Source: Actinomycetes bacterium
Lineage (GTDB): Bacteria; Actinomycetota; Actinomycetes; Actinomycetales; Cellulomonadaceae
Length of the DNA: 9,668 bases
Assembly: GCA_023389455.1 (NCBI GenBank)
Contig: JAEWEJ010000245.1
Location: 1-9,668, forward strand
Direction: 5' to 3'
In this document: one piece after another, positions 6,987 to 9,668 of the stretch
Layout: every line of letters starts with the position of its first letter
How positions within the stretch are numbered: the first letter of the stretch is position 1
Program-made: the position numbers and the translations under genes
Notes under the pieces: model-generated
What the model saw: only the letters and a program-made list of their open reading frames with translations
The model's database searches: none
Told to the model about the DNA's origin: nothing

Positions 6987-7988
6987 TCAGCGCGTGGTGC
7001 CGCGCACCACCAGCCGCACGGGCATGACCAGGTGCTCGGTCTCGAGGTCCGCACCCGACATGCGACGGTCCAGCAGGCGCAGGGACTCCGCGACGACCAG
7101 GTCCATGCGCGGGTCCACGGTCGTCAGGCCCGGGGTGAGGTGCGCGCTGACGGCCAGGTCGTCGAAGCCGACCACCTGGACGTCGTCGGGGATGCGCAGG
7201 CCGCGGTCGTGCAGCCCGGCCATCACGCCGATGGCGACCTGGTCGGTGACGGCGAAGACGCCGTCGATCGGCAGGCCCCCGTCCACGGCGGTGCGGATGG
7301 CCTCGCGGCTCTCGGACATCTCGAAGTGCATGGGCGGCAGGACGAGCCGCTCGTCGGGGACCAGACCGGCCTCGGCGTGGGCGTCGCGCCACCCGGCCGT
7401 GCGCATGCCCACCATGCCGGTGTCGGCCTCGTCCAGGGTGCCGCCGGCGATGGCGATGTGCCGCGCGCCGCGCTCGATGAGGTACGCGGTGGCCAGGTGG
7501 GCGCCCTCGTAGTTGCCGAGCATCACCTGGTCGAGGTGGGCCGGCGTCCTCTTCTCGCCCAGCAGCACGAGCGGCAGGTCGCTGTGCAGCCGGGCCAGCT
7601 CGTCGTCGTGCATGCCCACGACGGACAGCAGGACCCCGTCGTACATCTGCAGCCGCGCCTGCGACAGCGCGCTCAGCTCGCCCTCCCGGCTCGCGCCGGT
7701 CTGCTCGATCACCAGGTGCCGGCCGGCGGGCCGCAGGGCGTCGGTCACGGCCGCGGCGAGCTCGGCGAAGTACGGGTGGTCGGCGCGGGGGATGGACAGC
7801 GCGATGGTGCCGCTGCGCCCGGCGCGCAGGCTGCGGGCCGTGAGGTTCACCTGGTAGCCCAGCTCGTCCACCGCGGCCAGGACGCGCTGCCGGGTGGCCT
7901 CGCTGACGCGGGGGCGGCCGTTCACGACGTTCGACACCGTCATGACGGAGACGCCGGACGCCTTCGCGACGTCCTTCAGTGTGGGCAT
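6987..7988 (-). CDS. LacI/GalR-family transcriptional regulator
   Basis: The 333-aa protein has the family length and order: helix-turn-helix TLKDVAKASGVSVMTVSNVVNG (3-24), hinge helix around NLTARSLRAGRSG (48-60), then a periplasmic-binding-protein-like sugar domain (about 61-333) with motifs such as GVFAVTDQVAIGVMAGLHDRGLRIPDDVQVVGFDD. It acts as a sugar-responsive repressor dimer. The arabinofuranosidase gene directly downstream of its divergent promoter makes arabinose, arabinobiose or an arabinan/arabinoxylan fragment the likely signal, which is inference from position. The ATG at 7988 starts the conserved DNA-binding domain and has no Shine-Dalgarno, but TAGGCT lies 6 nt upstream. Confidence 0.95.
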   Translation of the reverse strand: MPTLKDVAKASGVSVMTVSNVVNGRPRVSEATRQRVLAAVDELGYQVNLTARSLRAGRSGTIALSIPRADHPYFAELAAAVTDALRPAGRHLVIEQTGASREGELSALSQARLQMYDGVLLSVVGMHDDELARLHSDLPLVLLGEKRTPAHLDQVMLGNYEGAHLATAYLIERGARHIAIAGGTLDEADTGMVGMRTAGWRDAHAEAGLVPDERLVLPPMHFEMSESREAIRTAVDGGLPIDGVFAVTDQVAIGVMAGLHDRGLRIPDDVQVVGFDDLAVSAHLTPGLTTVDPRMDLVVAESLRLLDRRMSGADLETEHLVMPVRLVVRGTTR

Positions 7989-7994
7989 GGGGAC

Positions 7995-8000
7995 AGCCTA
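7995..8000 (-). promoter_or_regulatory. -10 box TAGGCT for the LacI gene, leaderless layout
   Basis: Minus-strand TAGGCT is followed by GTCCCC and then the ATG at 7988. Transcription would begin at the start codon. The bases between 7989 and 8015 contain no purine-rich ribosome-binding site, which agrees with a leaderless mRNA. Confidence 0.65.
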
Positions 8001-8034
8001 GGGACGGGGAGGATCGCGCGGGCGGGACTTGGTC

Positions 8035-8064
8035 TTGACAATTCGCCCACCCGTGCCAGAAGGT
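8035..8064 (+). promoter_or_regulatory. Candidate promoter of the arabinofuranosidase gene
   Basis: TTGACA (8035-8040) is a perfect -35 consensus, rare in DNA of this composition. The -10 is weak: GAAGGT at 8059-8064 with an 18-bp spacer fits only the loose NANNNT pattern. A start near 8071 would fall inside the inverted repeat proposed as the LacI operator. Confidence 0.4.
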
Positions 8065-8067
8065 CTG

Positions 8068-8084
8068 GTTACGCCGCGTGTAAC
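8068..8084. promoter_or_regulatory. Candidate LacI operator GTTAC-N7-GTAAC
   Basis: GTTACGCCGCGTGTAAC has perfect 5-bp arms 7 bp apart, in the most AT-rich part of the region between the divergent lacI and arabinofuranosidase genes. It overlaps the predicted transcription start. An adjoining GTAACGATAAAAC stretch (8080-8092) has partial symmetry and could be part of the site. LacI-family operators usually have a central CG, which a 17-bp repeat with an odd centre lacks, so the exact site is uncertain. Confidence 0.45.
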
Positions 8085-8105
8085 GATAAAACCGAGGACT
8101 CGACG

Positions 8106-8198
8106 ATGAGGCTCCCCAGGCAGCTCGGCAGCGGACCCGTCGGACCTCCCCGAGCCACCACGCACGTCGCGGACCCGCCTGCCGGGCGTCAGCGCTGA
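8106..8198 (+). CDS. Possible 30-aa leader ORF upstream of the arabinofuranosidase
   Basis: An ATG with a good Shine-Dalgarno (GAGGA, 8094-8098, 7 nt away) opens a 30-codon frame that ends 31 nt before the arabinofuranosidase start and is in a different frame. The peptide is basic and proline-rich (MRLPRQLG..., PVGPP, DPPAG) with no recognisable domain. It may be a short translated leader affecting downstream translation, or merely a chance frame. The TTGACA promoter upstream would place it on the arabinofuranosidase mRNA. Confidence 0.3.
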   Translation: MRLPRQLGSGPVGPPRATTHVADPPAGRQR

Positions 8199-8229
8199 CG
8201 CACCGGCACCGACCCCCGAAGGGACCTTC

Positions 8230-9668
8230 GTGTCTTCCCTGACTGCCGTCATCGACCTCGACCTGCCCGGGCCGACGATCAGCCGCCACGTGTACGGGCA
8301 CTTCGCGGAGCACCTCGGCCGCTGCATCTACGGGGGCTTCTGGGTGGGTGAGGACTCGCCCGTCCCGAACGTGCGCGGCCTGCGCACCGACGTCGTCGAG
8401 GCCCTGCGGGCGCTGCAGATCCCCAACCTGCGGTGGCCGGGCGGCTGCTTCGCGGACGACTACCACTGGCGCGACGGCATCGGGCCGCGCGACCAGCGCC
8501 CCCGGATGGTCAACTCCCACTGGGGCGACGTCGTCGAGGACAACTCCTTCGGCACGCACGAGTTCATGGACCTGTGCGAGCTGCTGGGCGCCGAGCCCTA
8601 CGTCAACGGCAACGTCGGCTCCGGCACGGTGCGCGAGATGAGCGAGTGGGTGGAGTACCTGACCCGCGCCGACGACTCCCCGATGGCCGCCCTGCGGCGG
8701 GCGAACGGCCGCGACGAGCCGTGGCGGCTGCCCTTCTTCGGCATCGGCAACGAGCCCTGGGGCTGCGGCGGCAACATGACCGCCCAGCACTACGCCGACC
8801 TGGCCCGCCAGTACGCCACGTACGTGCGCAACCACGGCGGCAACACCGTCTACAAGATCGCCGCCGGGGCCAACGCGGAGGACTACGCGTGGACCGAGGC
8901 GCTGATGAAGGTGTCCCAGAAGCTGGGGTGCGGCTGCGACCCCCGGGGGTTCTTCCAGGGCATCTCGATGCACTACTACACGATGTCGGGCGACTGGACC
9001 GACAAGGGCCACGCGACGCGCTTCGACACCGACGACTGGTACGTCACGATGCGGCGCGCCCACAAGATCGAGGAGATCGTCCGCGGCCACTCCAACGTCA
9101 TGGACGCCTACGACCCGGAGCACCGCATCGGCCTCGTCGTCGACGAGTGGGGCACGTGGTGGAACGTCGAGGACGGCACGAACCCCGGGTTCCTGTACCA
9201 GCAGAACACCCTGCGCGACGCGCTGGTCGCCAGCCGTCACTTCGACACCTTCCACCGGTACGCCCACCGCGTCTCCATGGCGAACATCGCGCAGACGGTC
9301 AACGTGCTGCAGGCGATGATCCTCACCGACCCCGACACCGGGGCCCTCGTCCTGACGCCGAGCTACCACGTGTTCGAGATGAACACCGGCCACCACGACG
9401 CGGCCGCGCTCGCGGTGCACGTCAAGGGCCAGGTGCCGACGCGGGAGGTCGAGGGCACGGCGCTGCCGCTGCTGTCGATGTCCGCGTCCACCAAGGACGG
9501 CGCGGCGCTGGTGTCCCTGTCGAACCTCGACGCGGACTCCCCGTCGTCGATCGTCCTCGACCTGCGCGGCCGGGAGGTCGTCGCGGTCGCCGCGCGCGTG
9601 CTGACCGCACCCACCATCCACGCGCACAACACCCCGGACCGGGCGGCCGCCCGCGGGGCCCGCCGCCC
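8230..9668 (+). CDS. GH51 alpha-L-arabinofuranosidase, 3' end outside the window
   Basis: The 479 visible residues cover nearly the whole of a roughly 500-aa GH51 enzyme, which removes terminal alpha-L-arabinofuranosyl groups from arabinan, arabinoxylan or their oligosaccharides. An intact frame runs to the window edge without a stop. The (beta/alpha)8 barrel carries YGHFAEHLGRCIYGG (22-36), LRWPGGCF (67-74), the acid/base E175 in GIGNEPWGCGG, H248/Y250 in SMHYYT, and the nucleophile E306 in VVDEWGTWW. A C-terminal beta-sandwich begins near 395. In the Geobacillus enzyme AbfA the acid/base is also Glu175 and the nucleophile Glu294. No signal peptide is present, so it acts on imported oligosaccharides in the cytoplasm. 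The GTG start has GAAGGGA (8218-8224) 5 nt upstream and aligns with family N-termini. Control by the divergent LacI regulator is likely. Confidence 0.95.
   Translation, partial: MSSLTAVIDLDLPGPTISRHVYGHFAEHLGRCIYGGFWVGEDSPVPNVRGLRTDVVEALRALQIPNLRWPGGCFADDYHWRDGIGPRDQRPRMVNSHWGDVVEDNSFGTHEFMDLCELLGAEPYVNGNVGSGTVREMSEWVEYLTRADDSPMAALRRANGRDEPWRLPFFGIGNEPWGCGGNMTAQHYADLARQYATYVRNHGGNTVYKIAAGANAEDYAWTEALMKVSQKLGCGCDPRGFFQGISMHYYTMSGDWTDKGHATRFDTDDWYVTMRRAHKIEEIVRGHSNVMDAYDPEHRIGLVVDEWGTWWNVEDGTNPGFLYQQNTLRDALVASRHFDTFHRYAHRVSMANIAQTVNVLQAMILTDPDTGALVLTPSYHVFEMNTGHHDAAALAVHVKGQVPTREVEGTALPLLSMSASTKDGAALVSLSNLDADSPSSIVLDLRGREVVAVAARVLTAPTIHAHNTPDRAAARGARR

Noticed and set aside
5252..7054. A 600-codon minus-strand open frame opposite the flavoprotein
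   Set aside because: It lacks any domain signal, and the sense strand has intact FAD and KstD motifs throughout.
6652..9627. A 991-codon minus-strand open frame opposite the GH51 gene and running through the LacI region
   Set aside because: It is antisense to the GH51 enzyme and out of frame with the LacI gene, both of which have all family motifs. The composition is that of a shadow frame.

Overview
The window is very GC-rich chromosomal DNA with strongly GC-biased third codon positions, several GTG starts and TAGGCT-type -10 boxes. This points to a high-GC actinobacterium. The gene content (clade-2 catalase, LacI regulator next to a GH51 arabinofuranosidase, ketosteroid-dehydrogenase-like flavoprotein) suits a soil or plant-polymer degrader of the Cellulomonadaceae or a related Micrococcales family. 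The lineage is an inference from composition and gene style, not a database match.

Layout, left to right. (1) A large-subunit haem catalase (30-2234, minus). (2) Divergent from it, an unrecognised 339-aa protein with short proline-rich amino-acid repeats (2470-3489, plus). (3) Convergent with that, 7 bp away, a 97-aa NATD1/YjdJ-type GNAT protein (3497-3790, minus). (4) A 284-bp divergent control region with two perfect palindromes. (5) A 150-aa protein joining a ScoMcrA-like N-terminal head domain to a C-terminal four-cysteine zinc ribbon (4075-4527, plus), apparently translated from a leaderless transcript. (6) A 160-bp convergent gap with an array of 8/9-bp TGACGGCC-type repeats starting at the stop codon. 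(7) A TetR regulator (4688-5239, minus) and a divergent KstD-like FAD dehydrogenase (5294-6940, plus), sharing a perfect 18-bp operator palindrome. (8) A strong hairpin filling the 46-bp gap to a convergent LacI regulator (6987-7988, minus), also apparently leaderless. (9) A GH51 alpha-L-arabinofuranosidase (8230 to beyond the window end, plus), with a probable LacI operator and a 30-codon leader ORF in front of it.

Two regulator-target pairs are readable from layout: TetR with the KstD-like flavoprotein, and LacI with the arabinofuranosidase. The other genes look like housekeeping or lineage-specific single genes. There is no sign of a phage, insertion sequence, CRISPR array, RNA gene or multi-gene defence island. 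The least ordinary gene is the small head-domain/zinc-ribbon protein, which carries a domain known from a modification-dependent restriction enzyme but no nuclease. It has a 20-bp perfect palindrome where a -35 box would lie.
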